From JADKIH01 sp031417395 (GTDB lineage Bacteria; Bacteroidota; Bacteroidia; AKYH767-A; 2013-40CM-41-45), in assembly GCA_031417395.1 (NCBI GenBank), contig JANOVM010000039.1:1-64000 (forward strand): a stretch of 64,000 nucleotides of DNA. Reading direction: 5' to 3'. Position numbers and translations under genes: made by a program. The notes below the pieces were generated by a model. That model had not been told where the DNA came from, did not search any database, and saw nothing but the letters and a program-made list of their open reading frames with translations. Shown piece after piece: positions 48,064 through 56,412 of the stretch (position 1 is the first letter of the stretch; every line of letters starts with the position of its first letter).

Positions 48064-49020
48064 TTAATATACCTTTCTTGCAATTCGACAAGTCAAATCA
48101 GCATTTCCCATTGTATAGTAATGTAGGCAGGGGACGCCGGCTTTTTTTAATTCAAGGGATTGTTGAATGCACCATTCAATTCCAACTTCTTTTACTTCTT
48201 TATCGGTAGGGCATTTGTCAATGGCATCAGCGAGTTCTTCAGGAATGTCGACATGAAAAACTTTTGGCAGGGTAGTGCATTGTTTGCGTGTTACGACAGG
48301 TTTCAAGCCGGGAATGATGGGAACAGTTATGCCTGCTTCTTTGCATTTATCTACAAATTCGAAATACTTTTTATTGTCGAAAAACATTTGCGTGACAATG
48401 TACTCTCCGCCTGCATCAATTTTAGCTTTCAGGAATTTCAAATCTGTTTTCATATTAGGTGCTTCGAAATGTTTTTCAGGATATCCTGCCACGCCGATAC
48501 AGAAATTGGAAGGAGCCACTTCCTGCAATTCTTCATCGAGATACATCCCTTTATTCATATTTGTTACCTGTGTAACGAGATCAAGAGCGAATTTATGTCC
48601 CTTCGGGTGTGACTCGAAGACAGGTTCCGATTTAATGGCATCGCCGCGAAGCAAAAGCAAATTGTCAATTCCCAAGTAACTAAGCTCGATGAGGGCATTT
48701 TCCGTTTCTTCTTTAGAAAAACCACCGCATATCATGTGTGGTACAGGATCTACATTGTAATGACTCACAATAGCAGCACAAATGCTAACAGTTCCGGGGC
48801 GTTTTCGTATTGAAAATTTTTCCAGCAAACCATTGTCTCTTTTTTTGTAAACATATTCTTCCCTGTGGTACGTAACATCTACAAAGGATGGCTTGAATTC
48901 CATAATAGGATCCAGGATGTCGTAAATGCTTTGAATGCTTTTTCCTTTCAGCGGAGGCAGAATCTCAACTGAAAATAATGTTTTGCCATTTGAATTACGG
49001 AGATGTTCGACTACTTTCAT
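48064..49020 (-). CDS. metF: 5,10-methylenetetrahydrofolate reductase
   Basis: 318 residues from ATG 49020; the frame continues 22 codons upstream into AT-rich DNA, which is not conserved-looking. An FAD enzyme reducing methylene-THF to methyl-THF for methionine synthesis. TIM-barrel motifs: FSVEILPPLKG with the catalytic Glu, PSFVDVTYH, LLLRGDA, FCIGVAGYPEKH and GEYIVTQMFFD. It is followed on the same strand by ribE, which makes the precursor of its cofactor, and is divergent from the XRE/S24 regulator gene. Confidence 0.95.
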   Translation of the reverse strand: MKVVEHLRNSNGKTLFSVEILPPLKGKSIQSIYDILDPIMEFKPSFVDVTYHREEYVYKKRDNGLLEKFSIRKRPGTVSICAAIVSHYNVDPVPHMICGGFSKEETENALIELSYLGIDNLLLLRGDAIKSEPVFESHPKGHKFALDLVTQVTNMNKGMYLDEELQEVAPSNFCIGVAGYPEKHFEAPNMKTDLKFLKAKIDAGGEYIVTQMFFDNKKYFEFVDKCKEAGITVPIIPGLKPVVTRKQCTTLPKVFHVDIPEELADAIDKCPTDKEVKEVGIEWCIQQSLELKKAGVPCLHYYTMGNADLTCRIARKVY

Positions 49021-49114
49021 AAGTATAATTGAACTGCAAAGTTGATATTTTTTTGCAAATAAAGGGCAAAATATTTTTTTTATCAAGAGTGTTTTAGTGA
49101 TTGAATTTTCTTCC

Positions 49115-49122
49115 TACATTTG
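49115..49122 (+). promoter_or_regulatory. Possible -7 box of the XRE/S24 regulator
   Basis: TACATTTG fits TAnnTTTG, 53 bp before the ATG. A TTTTAG at 49092 is at roughly -33 but is not TTG. The predicted transcript start falls just before the inverted repeat at 49131. Confidence 0.35.
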
Positions 49123-49130
49123 GCGTCTAA

Positions 49131-49151
49131 GCAATCTATTAAAAAGATTGC
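49131..49151. promoter_or_regulatory. Inverted repeat, candidate operator
   Basis: GCAATCT (49131-49137) and AGATTGC (49145-49151) are perfect 7-bp arms separated by 7 bp (14-bp centre spacing). It lies between the putative -7 box and the Shine-Dalgarno, where an HTH repressor could block its own transcription. It could also form an mRNA hairpin. Confidence 0.5.
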
Positions 49152-49160
49152 AATATAATC

Positions 49161-49168
49161 AAAGGAGG
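49161..49168 (+). promoter_or_regulatory. Strong Shine-Dalgarno, decides the start
   Basis: AAAGGAGG, 6 bp before ATG 49175. It fixes that ATG as the start rather than any upstream codon and stands out because other genes in this window lack such sites. Confidence 0.85.
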
Positions 49169-49174
49169 CAAACT

Positions 49175-49975
49175 ATGTATTTCAGCAGCAACATTAAATT
49201 ATTGCGCAACCGCCGCAAACGCACCCAGGACCTGGTTGCAGGCGAGCTTGGCATGAGCCGTTCAACGCTTAACAGCTATGAGAACGGCAGCATTAAGAAT
49301 CCCACCCTCGATGCGCTAATGGTTTTTTCAAAGTACTTCAGACTGTCTATTGATACCATGGTAAAGGTTGATCTTTCAAAGTTGTCGGATTTTCAGATGT
49401 CTGAACTGGAGAGAGGCAATGATGTATATGTAACAGGTTCGCGCTTGCGTGTTATTGCCACTACCGTTGATTCTCAGAACAGGGAGAACATTGAAGTCGT
49501 TCCTCTTAAAGCAAAAGCCGGCTATAAAAACGGTTTCGCTGATCCTGAATTTATTAAAAAGCTTCCCACTTTTCAGCTTCCGTTGCTACTGAGCGACCGC
49601 AAATACAGAATGTTTCAGATCAGCGGCGATTCGATGCTTCCTATTCCTGATAAATCATGGATCATAGCCGAATATCTTGAAAACTGGTATGATGTTAAAG
49701 ACGGCGAAGCGTACATTGTTCTCACCCAGGAAGAAGGTCTTGTTTTTAAGATTGCTTACAACCAGCTGAAAAAGAAAAAGAATCTTCTTTTGAAATCGCT
49801 TAATTCAATCTATGAACCTTATGAATTACACCTCGGTGAAATCCGCGAGGTCTGGAAGTTTTGCAATTACCTGAGCAGCGAAATTCCCGATAATACATTT
49901 TCCAAAGATGACCTGCTTTCCAAAATCATGCACCTCGAAAAAGAAGTGAAAGGCATACGGGAAGCAATCGGATAA
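49175..49975 (+). CDS. XRE-family regulator with S24 (LexA-like) C-terminal domain
   Basis: 266 residues. HTH_3 DNA-binding domain at about 5-62 (IKLLRNRRKRTQDLVAGELG, STLNSYENG). An S24-like domain spans about 105-235: an Ala-Gly dipeptide at 115-116 (LKAKAGYKNG), Ser153 in ISGDSMLPI, and Lys192 in LVFKIAYN. The spacing of Ala-Gly, Ser and Lys is close to that of LexA, whose corresponding residues are A84-G85, S119 and K156, so self-cleavage is plausible. A C-terminal coiled-coil-like helix (SKIMHLEKEVKGIREAI) could aid dimerisation. Its composition is unusual: 53 of the 90 bases at 49201-49290 are G or C, well above the neighbours. Divergent from metF. Target genes other than itself are unknown. 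Confidence 0.85.
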   Translation: MYFSSNIKLLRNRRKRTQDLVAGELGMSRSTLNSYENGSIKNPTLDALMVFSKYFRLSIDTMVKVDLSKLSDFQMSELERGNDVYVTGSRLRVIATTVDSQNRENIEVVPLKAKAGYKNGFADPEFIKKLPTFQLPLLLSDRKYRMFQISGDSMLPIPDKSWIIAEYLENWYDVKDGEAYIVLTQEEGLVFKIAYNQLKKKKNLLLKSLNSIYEPYELHLGEIREVWKFCNYLSSEIPDNTFSKDDLLSKIMHLEKEVKGIREAIG

Positions 49976-50322
49976 AACAGTAATTTGTTTCTGAATACAA
50001 ATTTCCGGAATAGTACCTAAAAGCCTGCTGCGTAGGCTGGTTTTTTAGGTACTGCATTCTTGGAATTTTGTTGCAGCTGTTGGTGTTTACCGGTTTTATA
50101 CAAAGCGGAGGTTCGTATTATGATTTTTGTATTGCCACGAATGCACGAATATTGTTGTGCATTTGTGGTAATTTGGCTTAAATGCTTTATTGTTTGGTGA
50201 ATCGAAATTCTTATAGATTAGAATAGTATTTAGTCTGCGAAATGAAGGAATAAGCTGGTCAATGACTATTGTTAAAAATAAAGAGTTAACTTTATCGTTT
50301 TAATAGTATAAATTTTTATCCC
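49976..50322. other. Spacer holding two long inverted repeats
   Basis: 347 bp with no credible ORF. It contains the nested hairpin at 50012-50053 and a 16-bp stem with two G-U pairs at 50131-50172 (left arm 50131-50146, right arm 50157-50172, loop 10 nt). I see no clean promoter for the 50323 gene. Confidence 0.6.
50012..50053. terminator. Nested hairpin, possible terminator of the regulator gene
   Basis: Outer arms AGTACCTAAAA (50012-50022) and TTTTAGGTACT (50043-50053) are perfect. Inside, AGCCT (50022-50026) pairs with AGGCT (50034-50038) and is followed after GG by six T, so the inner hairpin alone is a terminator-like element. The outer arms can compete with it for the T tract. Confidence 0.45.
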
Positions 50323-52413
50323 ATGAACTTTCGTAATTTCATAATTATAACTTTTTTATTAATCAACTTTAAAGTAAATGCTCAATTTTGGAATGAGTAT
50401 ACCAATAACCCGGAAGTAATATTATTAGACTGTACTTTTCCTGACAGCCTAAATTTTAAGGGAATTAATGAATATAAATTTCTAAAGACAGGTGATGGAG
50501 GTATAAATTGGACAATTACAAATTTACCTATAAAATCCTCTGCTATATTTTTTATTGATTCACTTAATGGATGGCTCAGTTGTGATTCAGCTCGCATTTT
50601 ACATACAACTGATGGTGGAATTTCCTGGATACAACAACAACTCCCGGTAATATCATCTACTATTACTTCCGATATATCAAATTTGCAATTTATCAATATT
50701 AATGTAGGATTTGGTTTATTTGGTAATCAATTTGTATTTACCGGCAATGGAGGAAATAGCTGGACAAGCATTCCTACTGGATTCACACCATACTATACGA
50801 ATATAGTAGGAATGAAATTTATTGATACACTGCACGGTTGGGCATTTTATCGGGGAGACACAGCAATTTATAAGACAGTAGACGGAGGACTTTCCTGGAA
50901 TAAATATTTCCTTCCTTCAAAGTTTAGTGCATATAGTACTTTTGATTTTGTTGATTCTTTGCATGGTTGGATTTGTACGGAAAACAACTACAAATATCAA
51001 ATTTTGAATACTAACGATGGTGGTATTACATGGCAAATTCCTCCTTTTGAAATAAATGCAGGCAAAATTAAATTTAGAGATTCATTAGTTGGATTTTTGG
51101 TAGGTCGTAATTCTATTATTAACTATACGATTGATGGAGGATTAAATTGGGTGCCGTTCAATAATAACCCACTGGTCATTTATCAAAAAATCGAAATTTT
51201 CAATGATAATATTTTTTTCTTTGGTCAGGGGAACACTTATAAATTAACTAATTTTCAAAACTTGTCCTTAGTAACAAAGCATAATTTCTATAATGAAGCT
51301 AATCCATTTGGACAAAGAAATAAAATTTTGAAAATGAACAATAGAAGATATGGGATCTTGATTATGGTTGAAGCATTTCATGGCGGGCCTTTTCAGGAAT
51401 ATATAGGGGGCTACTCTCTTACAAATGATAGTGGCAGGACATGGCATGCAATGTCGGATCATCCTTTGAGTGACGTGGATTTTGTATCAGATAGTTTAGT
51501 TTATTTTACTGTAAGACTAGTAAACTCTTGGTCCGTACATAAATCGAATGATTTATTTAAAACCGTGCAAAACATTGGTACTACCTATGGTCAAGCAATA
51601 AACTTTACCGATTCATTACATGGGGTTCGTTCTGATGCATATACAGTTGACGGTGGAGTGACTTGGTTGCCGAATACTATAAATGGTGTGAGCTCACCTA
51701 ATAATTCTTTTAATGATTTTTATTTTATTGATCAAAATAACGGATGGGCGATAAATGGTTTGAGTGTTTTTAAAACTACTGATGCAGGTATGACATGGAC
51801 TAATATTTTTAATTCAGTCAATATAAATTATATTACTAAAATTGCATTTGCTGACAATCAGAACGGATTTATTATCTCAGGATCTAAATTATTTAAAACA
51901 ACAAACGGTGGGCTTTCTTGGGATTCAGTAAATACCCAATTCTTTGTAATAGATTTTTTTTTCAAGGATTCATTGCACGGCTGGATTACAGCAACTGATT
52001 TAGCTACAATACATGGTTTGTTTTATACTTCTGATGGAGGACAGTCATTTGTTCAGCAAGATACTAATGCATTATCAATATTATCTTTTGTTGACAATGT
52101 TTTTGGATATGCTGCCGGTAGTAAATTTATGACATCAGATCAATCCGGACAATTTATTTCAGTCAATGAAGTTCAGGACTTAGATCAAATATTTTTATCG
52201 CCAAATCCTGCATCAGAAACAGTTACGATACAATCTCCGAAATTAATTTTTAGTATTGATTTGTTTAATATTCAGGGCAAATTGATTTTGCGAAATAATA
52301 TTCGCTCAAAATCATATAGATTTGATACTTCACAGTTAAAAGAAGGAGTGTATATTTTCAAAATAATTTTGGAAAACAAGACAATCGAAAAAAAGTTTAT
52401 CGTAATGCATTAA
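50323..52413 (+). CDS. T9SS-exported BNR/Ycf48-like beta-propeller protein
   Basis: 696 residues. Signal peptide 1-20 (IITFLLINFKVNAQ). At least seven propeller repeats with the T-x-D/N-G-G-x-S/T-W motif (LKTGDGGINWT, HTTDGGISWIQ, KTVDGGLSWNK, YTSDGGQSFVQ) and DSLHGW or NNGW strands, like the photosystem II assembly factor Ycf48 and sialidase BNR repeats. The C-terminal 80 residues are a type A T9SS sorting domain (FLSPNPASETVTI ... KKFIVMH). Common in Bacteroidetes as secreted proteins; specific ligand unknown. It stands alone and converges on the MFS gene 26 bp away. Confidence 0.88.
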   Translation: MNFRNFIIITFLLINFKVNAQFWNEYTNNPEVILLDCTFPDSLNFKGINEYKFLKTGDGGINWTITNLPIKSSAIFFIDSLNGWLSCDSARILHTTDGGISWIQQQLPVISSTITSDISNLQFININVGFGLFGNQFVFTGNGGNSWTSIPTGFTPYYTNIVGMKFIDTLHGWAFYRGDTAIYKTVDGGLSWNKYFLPSKFSAYSTFDFVDSLHGWICTENNYKYQILNTNDGGITWQIPPFEINAGKIKFRDSLVGFLVGRNSIINYTIDGGLNWVPFNNNPLVIYQKIEIFNDNIFFFGQGNTYKLTNFQNLSLVTKHNFYNEANPFGQRNKILKMNNRRYGILIMVEAFHGGPFQEYIGGYSLTNDSGRTWHAMSDHPLSDVDFVSDSLVYFTVRLVNSWSVHKSNDLFKTVQNIGTTYGQAINFTDSLHGVRSDAYTVDGGVTWLPNTINGVSSPNNSFNDFYFIDQNNGWAINGLSVFKTTDAGMTWTNIFNSVNINYITKIAFADNQNGFIISGSKLFKTTNGGLSWDSVNTQFFVIDFFFKDSLHGWITATDLATIHGLFYTSDGGQSFVQQDTNALSILSFVDNVFGYAAGSKFMTSDQSGQFISVNEVQDLDQIFLSPNPASETVTIQSPKLIFSIDLFNIQGKLILRNNIRSKSYRFDTSQLKEGVYIFKIILENKTIEKKFIVMH

Positions 52414-52439
52414 TTTTTTAATTTAAATAAAAACTGCAA

Positions 52440-53687
52440 TTAATTATCTTTTTTCATCATAGAAAAATCTTCATGCCTCGAAAATTTTGCCAGCGAACGC
52501 ATAGCGAAGATGATGCTAACAACTGTTAGGAATGCCCCCATTAAAAAAGCCGCACCCGGAAAAAACATAGGAGCCTGCGGTGAAGTAAAATAAGCAAACA
52601 AATATGTCATCATCAACGGACCAAAAATAGAGGTAACGCTGATAAGACTTGTTAATGCACCTTGCAGTTCGCCTTGTTCGTTTCGCGGAACTTGCCCCGA
52701 CATTACACCCTGTAGAGCCGGACCGCAAATACCACCCAGAGAAAATGGAATAACAATAGCAAACATCATCCAACTCTGTGTTGCAAAAGCGAAACCAATA
52801 AATCCTATTGCATATAGTGCCAGCCCAAAATAAATGGATCGCTTTTGTCCGAGTTTAGGAATAATAATGCGTATTAATAATCCCTGAACCAGAGCTATCA
52901 TGATTCCAACAAAACCTAATGAATAACCAACCATCTTCTCACTCCAGCCGAACTTCTGCATGGTGTAGAATGTCCATGTGCTTTGATGGGCATGACTGGC
53001 AAGATAAATACAGATAAGAGAAACAACAAGGCTCAGTATGATTGGATATTTTCTAAAATGGTTTAGCGAACCAATTGGATTAGCTCTTTTCCATTCAAAT
53101 TTACGGCGATCACTTTCAGGCAACGATTCAGGCAAAATAAAATATCCGTAAAGCCAGTTAATTAAAGCCAGTCCTGCAGCTGCCATGAAAGGTAAGCGTT
53201 GTCCCCACTGTGAAAGTATTCCGCCGAGAACGGGACCTATAATAAAACCAATTCCAAATGCCATTCCTATAAGGCCGAAATTTTGTGCACGTTTTTCCGG
53301 CGGACTAACATCAGCAATATATGCTGCAGCTGTTGTCATGCTGGCGCCGGTTATTCCGGCAATAAGTCTTCCTATAAATAGCCAGGCAATAGTGGGAGCA
53401 AAGGCCATAAAAATATAATCTATTCCAAAGCCGAAGAGTGAGCAAAGCAATACAGGCCGCCTTCCATATTTGTCGCTTAATCCTCCGATAATTGGAGAGA
53501 AAATAAATTGCATAATTGCATAGGCAAATGAAAGCCACCCTGCATACGTAGAAGAAGAGCTCAGATCACCATGAACGAGATTCCCAATAAGTTTTGGTAA
53601 AACAGGAATTATAATACCAAGCCCGATTACATCGATAAGCATGGTAATGAAAATAAATGTCAGAGCGTGATTTCGGTTCTTATTCAT
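52440..53687 (-). CDS. MFS transporter, tetracycline-resistance-like family
   Basis: 415 residues from ATG 53687; an open frame extends 15 codons upstream. Twelve TM helices, starting FIFITMLIDVIGLGIIIPVLPKL with the D-x-x-G-x-G-x-x-x-x-P-x-L-P pattern of the TetA-like group, then motif A in GGLSDKYGRRPVLL and motif C-like GFIIGPVLGGILSQWG. It is a proton-driven exporter, probably of small drug-like molecules. The sequence does not show whether it confers resistance; many such transporters in this phylum are chromosomal and uncharacterised. Divergent from the GNAT fragment, only 11 bp apart. Confidence 0.88.
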   Translation of the reverse strand: MNKNRNHALTFIFITMLIDVIGLGIIIPVLPKLIGNLVHGDLSSSSTYAGWLSFAYAIMQFIFSPIIGGLSDKYGRRPVLLCSLFGFGIDYIFMAFAPTIAWLFIGRLIAGITGASMTTAAAYIADVSPPEKRAQNFGLIGMAFGIGFIIGPVLGGILSQWGQRLPFMAAAGLALINWLYGYFILPESLPESDRRKFEWKRANPIGSLNHFRKYPIILSLVVSLICIYLASHAHQSTWTFYTMQKFGWSEKMVGYSLGFVGIMIALVQGLLIRIIIPKLGQKRSIYFGLALYAIGFIGFAFATQSWMMFAIVIPFSLGGICGPALQGVMSGQVPRNEQGELQGALTSLISVTSIFGPLMMTYLFAYFTSPQAPMFFPGAAFLMGAFLTVVSIIFAMRSLAKFSRHEDFSMMKKDN

Positions 53688-53698
53688 AAAAACGGGGA

Positions 53699-54088
53699 GT
53701 GCAAAGAAAGGAAGTTTATCTTCAAGAATCAAATATTGTTGAATCGAAGCGATTTTTAAATGAACGTATCGCTAATGATGAGTCTGTCATTTATATTGCC
53801 ATGGAAGAAAATGAAAACCTATCAGCTTTTGTTCAGCTTTATCCATTTTTCACTTCTGTAGGCATGAAAAGAAGCTGGCTGCTGAATGATCTTTTTGTTA
53901 TGGAAGAATTTAGAAATAAAGGTTTAGCCAAAAAACTAATTGAACAATGCAAACTACTTGCTCAGGAAACACATGCTAATGGACTTTTACTGGAAACTTC
54001 CATTAATAATGAGGAAGGGAATAAATTATATCCCTCCATAGGATTTAATCTTGTAAACGAATCAAATTTTTATTTTTGGAAAGCATAA
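53699..54088 (+). CDS. GNAT acetyltransferase, N-terminally truncated
   Basis: 129 residues from GTG 53699; a stop codon at 53687 prevents any extension. The acetyl-CoA binding motif is present (LNDLFVMEEFRNKGLAKKLIEQC, with RxxGxA), as are motif B residues (LLLETSINNEEGNKLYPSIGF). The first visible part, YLQESNIVESKRFLNERI, normally follows some 20 residues carrying strand beta-1 and the start of helix alpha-1; these are missing. The upstream DNA is taken by the N-terminus of the divergent MFS gene. So it is either a decayed gene or a short functional form. Substrate unknown. Confidence 0.7.
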   Translation: MQRKEVYLQESNIVESKRFLNERIANDESVIYIAMEENENLSAFVQLYPFFTSVGMKRSWLLNDLFVMEEFRNKGLAKKLIEQCKLLAQETHANGLLLETSINNEEGNKLYPSIGFNLVNESNFYFWKA

Positions 54089-54168
54089 ATGTCGTTGAGT
54101 CTATTTTCAAATCGATTCGCATTTATTTGCTAATTTCGGATTAACATTCTCAAATTTTCAAATTAACG

Positions 54169-54186
54169 ATCCGTTAGCTATCGGAT
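54169..54186. repeat. 18-nt palindrome, copy 3
   Basis: ATCCGTTAGCTATCGGAT, overlapping the first base of the DinB-like gene's stop codon triplet. Outer ATCCG/CGGAT arms are identical to those at 43322 and 48043. Confidence 0.55.
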
Positions 54187-54686
54187 TATTTCATCGGTTC
54201 CATTCCCCACTGCGCCCATTCTTCTTTCGTCGGACCGTACACACCGATAACAGGCAGGTTGAGCATGCGCATTACAACAATCATTTCAGCCCTGTGATGT
54301 GCCTGGTGGCGCACAAGGGTTGTTAGGGTTTGTCCGCGTTTCCACATTTCTCCATACATGTCATCAAGTAATTCGAGTTCTTTGTCTGTCCATTTGGCTT
54401 TTACAACTTCTGCTACAGAGAGGGCTCCTTTTTCGTAAATATCACAAAGTTCTTTTACGGATTCTCCATTGTAATCCAGTTGTTCCCTGACGCTTACTTT
54501 CAACCCAACACGAAGCAGCATTTCCTGCATGGTATGAATAAGATGCCAGCTTAGGAATCCCAATGAACGTACATTCGGATGTATTGTTTTTTTAAGTGAG
54601 TCATCTTTAAGGTTCCTGAACAATTTCAGGGTGGCGCCGCTTTCGTATTCCCAGTCGCTTAAAAAATCGGAGATATGATGGTACAT
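54186..54686 (-). CDS. DinB-like four-helix metalloenzyme family protein
   Basis: 166 residues, usual length. The putative metal site is three His: H48 in LSWHLIH and H127/H131 in RHQAHHRAEM. The fold is four helices with the closing WAQWG segment. Relatives are thiol-S-transferase-like or of unknown activity. It stands on the minus strand downstream of the ABC pair, 32 bp after the ATPase gene's stop. No substrate can be inferred. Confidence 0.85.
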   Translation of the reverse strand: MYHHISDFLSDWEYESGATLKLFRNLKDDSLKKTIHPNVRSLGFLSWHLIHTMQEMLLRVGLKVSVREQLDYNGESVKELCDIYEKGALSVAEVVKAKWTDKELELLDDMYGEMWKRGQTLTTLVRHQAHHRAEMIVVMRMLNLPVIGVYGPTKEEWAQWGMEPMK

Positions 54687-54718
54687 AATAGATGTTTTAA
54701 CAAATATAAGAAATCACT

Positions 54719-55405
54719 TTATATTGATTTTGAAATTACAATTTTAGCATCCTCTTTCAGTTTTCCGAATAGTTCTTCTTCCATAGTATGAAATTCATTT
54801 TTATGGAAAGATTTTATGAATCTTCCATTTTCTAAAAACATAATTTCATCGCAAATGTGAAATAGGGGATCGACAATATGAGAGGAAATGAAAATAGTTT
54901 TTCCTTTGTCGCGCAAAGCCAGTATAATTATCTCCAGAACTTTATTCGTTTCAAGGTCAAGACCGTTAAAGGGTTCGTCGAAAAGATAAACCGGACGGTC
55001 TTGCTTTAATACAGCAAGTAAAGCCAACTTCTTTTTCATTCCACTCGAATAGGTTTCAATGAGACTATCAAGAGGAAGTTTCATGTACTCCTGCAAAATG
55101 GGAAGGTTAAAGCCATCATTGCTTTGATGAAAAATTTTCAGGTACTCATTGCCTGTAATGCCTGAATAGAAAAAATTATTTGTTTCCAGATAGCCTGAAG
55201 TTGCATTCGATATTTTTTCGTCGTTAAGTGTAATATCACCGGAGTCCGGTTTAATTCCGCAGGACAAGGTATTGAAGAAAGTTGTTTTACCCGCTCCATT
55301 AAATCCGACAATTCCATACAATTTTCCGATGGTGAAATCAACATTGATCTTATCCAATACTATCTTTTTGCCAAAACTTACTGAAACATTATTGATTTTA
55401 ATCAT
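54719..55405 (-). CDS. ABC transporter ATP-binding protein
   Basis: 228 residues. Walker A GFNGAGKTT (about 34-42), Q-loop region, signature YSSGMKKKLAL, Walker B VYLFDEPFNGLD and switch His in ISSHIVD are all intact. The length and the SSGM signature suit ABC-2 type exporters. It overlaps by 8 bp the upstream gene for a polytopic membrane protein, its likely permease. Confidence 0.93.
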   Translation of the reverse strand: MIKINNVSVSFGKKIVLDKINVDFTIGKLYGIVGFNGAGKTTFFNTLSCGIKPDSGDITLNDEKISNATSGYLETNNFFYSGITGNEYLKIFHQSNDGFNLPILQEYMKLPLDSLIETYSSGMKKKLALLAVLKQDRPVYLFDEPFNGLDLETNKVLEIIILALRDKGKTIFISSHIVDPLFHICDEIMFLENGRFIKSFHKNEFHTMEEELFGKLKEDAKIVISKSI

Positions 55406-56336
55406 TGAGGTAATTTAAAAGATTTGATTTTGCTTTACTGTAATAATAGATTGTCATCAACAATGGAATGGGTAACAGGAAGGGTAAAATTGAACCAAGT
55501 GTAACAAGGGATGCCATTATGTTATTTGCCGAAGAATTCTGCAAAGGTCTGTAGGTGCCGTATTTCATGCTGATGGCAAACCATAATAACACTAATTGCA
55601 TGAGCAGAAAAAGAGGAATAAGGACGTAATATTCAGGATTAAAAATAAAGTTAATAATTGCAATGGGCAGATAAATTAATAAGAGATGTTTGGAATGCTG
55701 AATGAATTTATTTCTTAGAAATAGTTTAACGTTTTGTCCGCCTTCTTTAAGAATATTGACAGGTTCACATTCACTGTAAAACGAAATTATTGAAACGGTG
55801 ATCAACCAGCACAATACCAAAGGAAGAATTCTAAACCAACTTAGCGAAAGTGCTGTAATGTAAAGCGGAAACAAAATAAAATATGATTTTCTAATGCCAC
55901 TAATCCATTCAAAATTTGAAGCGGGTACAAGACGTGATAAATTTTTTAAATGAGTCTGCTTTTTTAAAGAATAAGTAATATAGGGTAGACATAATAATAA
56001 ACATAAGAATGCAGGGTAAAAGTACCGGACATCAGTAAAAAGTGCAGTAAAGCTGAAGGGAAGTGTCAGCAAGGCATATTCTAAAAATATTTCCTTCCGG
56101 AAATTTCTTACATGTAGGAATAGAAAAAATTTATCTTTTCTGCTTAGCTGAATTGAGAAACATAAAAGAAAAAGTATTGCAAGCAGATGAATTGAATAAA
56201 TCCCCATTGAATAGACTCTGTAAGACACATAGCTGAGATAAATTATAGTGCCTAAAATCAAGGGTAGATAAATGCCAAGTCCTTTGAGGATTCTTAATAT
56301 TTGGCGGTAACGGATGTATAGTAAGACAGATTTCAT
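55398..56336 (-). CDS. Polytopic membrane protein, likely ABC permease partner
   Basis: 312 residues with about eight or nine predicted TM helices (LILGTIIYLSYVSYRVYSM, IHLLAILFLLCFSIQLS, ILPLVLCWLITVSIISF, YVLIPLFLLMQLVLLWFAIS and others) and basic loops. No domain is recognised. Its 8-bp overlap with the ATPase gene implies that the two form one transporter; the cargo is unknown. Confidence 0.7.
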   Translation of the reverse strand: MKSVLLYIRYRQILRILKGLGIYLPLILGTIIYLSYVSYRVYSMGIYSIHLLAILFLLCFSIQLSRKDKFFLFLHVRNFRKEIFLEYALLTLPFSFTALFTDVRYFYPAFLCLLLCLPYITYSLKKQTHLKNLSRLVPASNFEWISGIRKSYFILFPLYITALSLSWFRILPLVLCWLITVSIISFYSECEPVNILKEGGQNVKLFLRNKFIQHSKHLLLIYLPIAIINFIFNPEYYVLIPLFLLMQLVLLWFAISMKYGTYRPLQNSSANNIMASLVTLGSILPFLLPIPLLMTIYYYSKAKSNLLNYLND

Positions 56337-56412
56337 TCAGGGAAATAATATCAATGTATCCTTTGTTGTTCTTAGAGGTTTTGTGTTTTAATATTTTATG
56401 TCTGGTTTTTAA

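Noticed and set aside
52440..53687. Acquired antibiotic-resistance gene
   Set aside because: The MFS protein resembles the Tet-type family in motifs, but nothing mobile surrounds it and the family includes many chromosomal transporters of unknown substrate.
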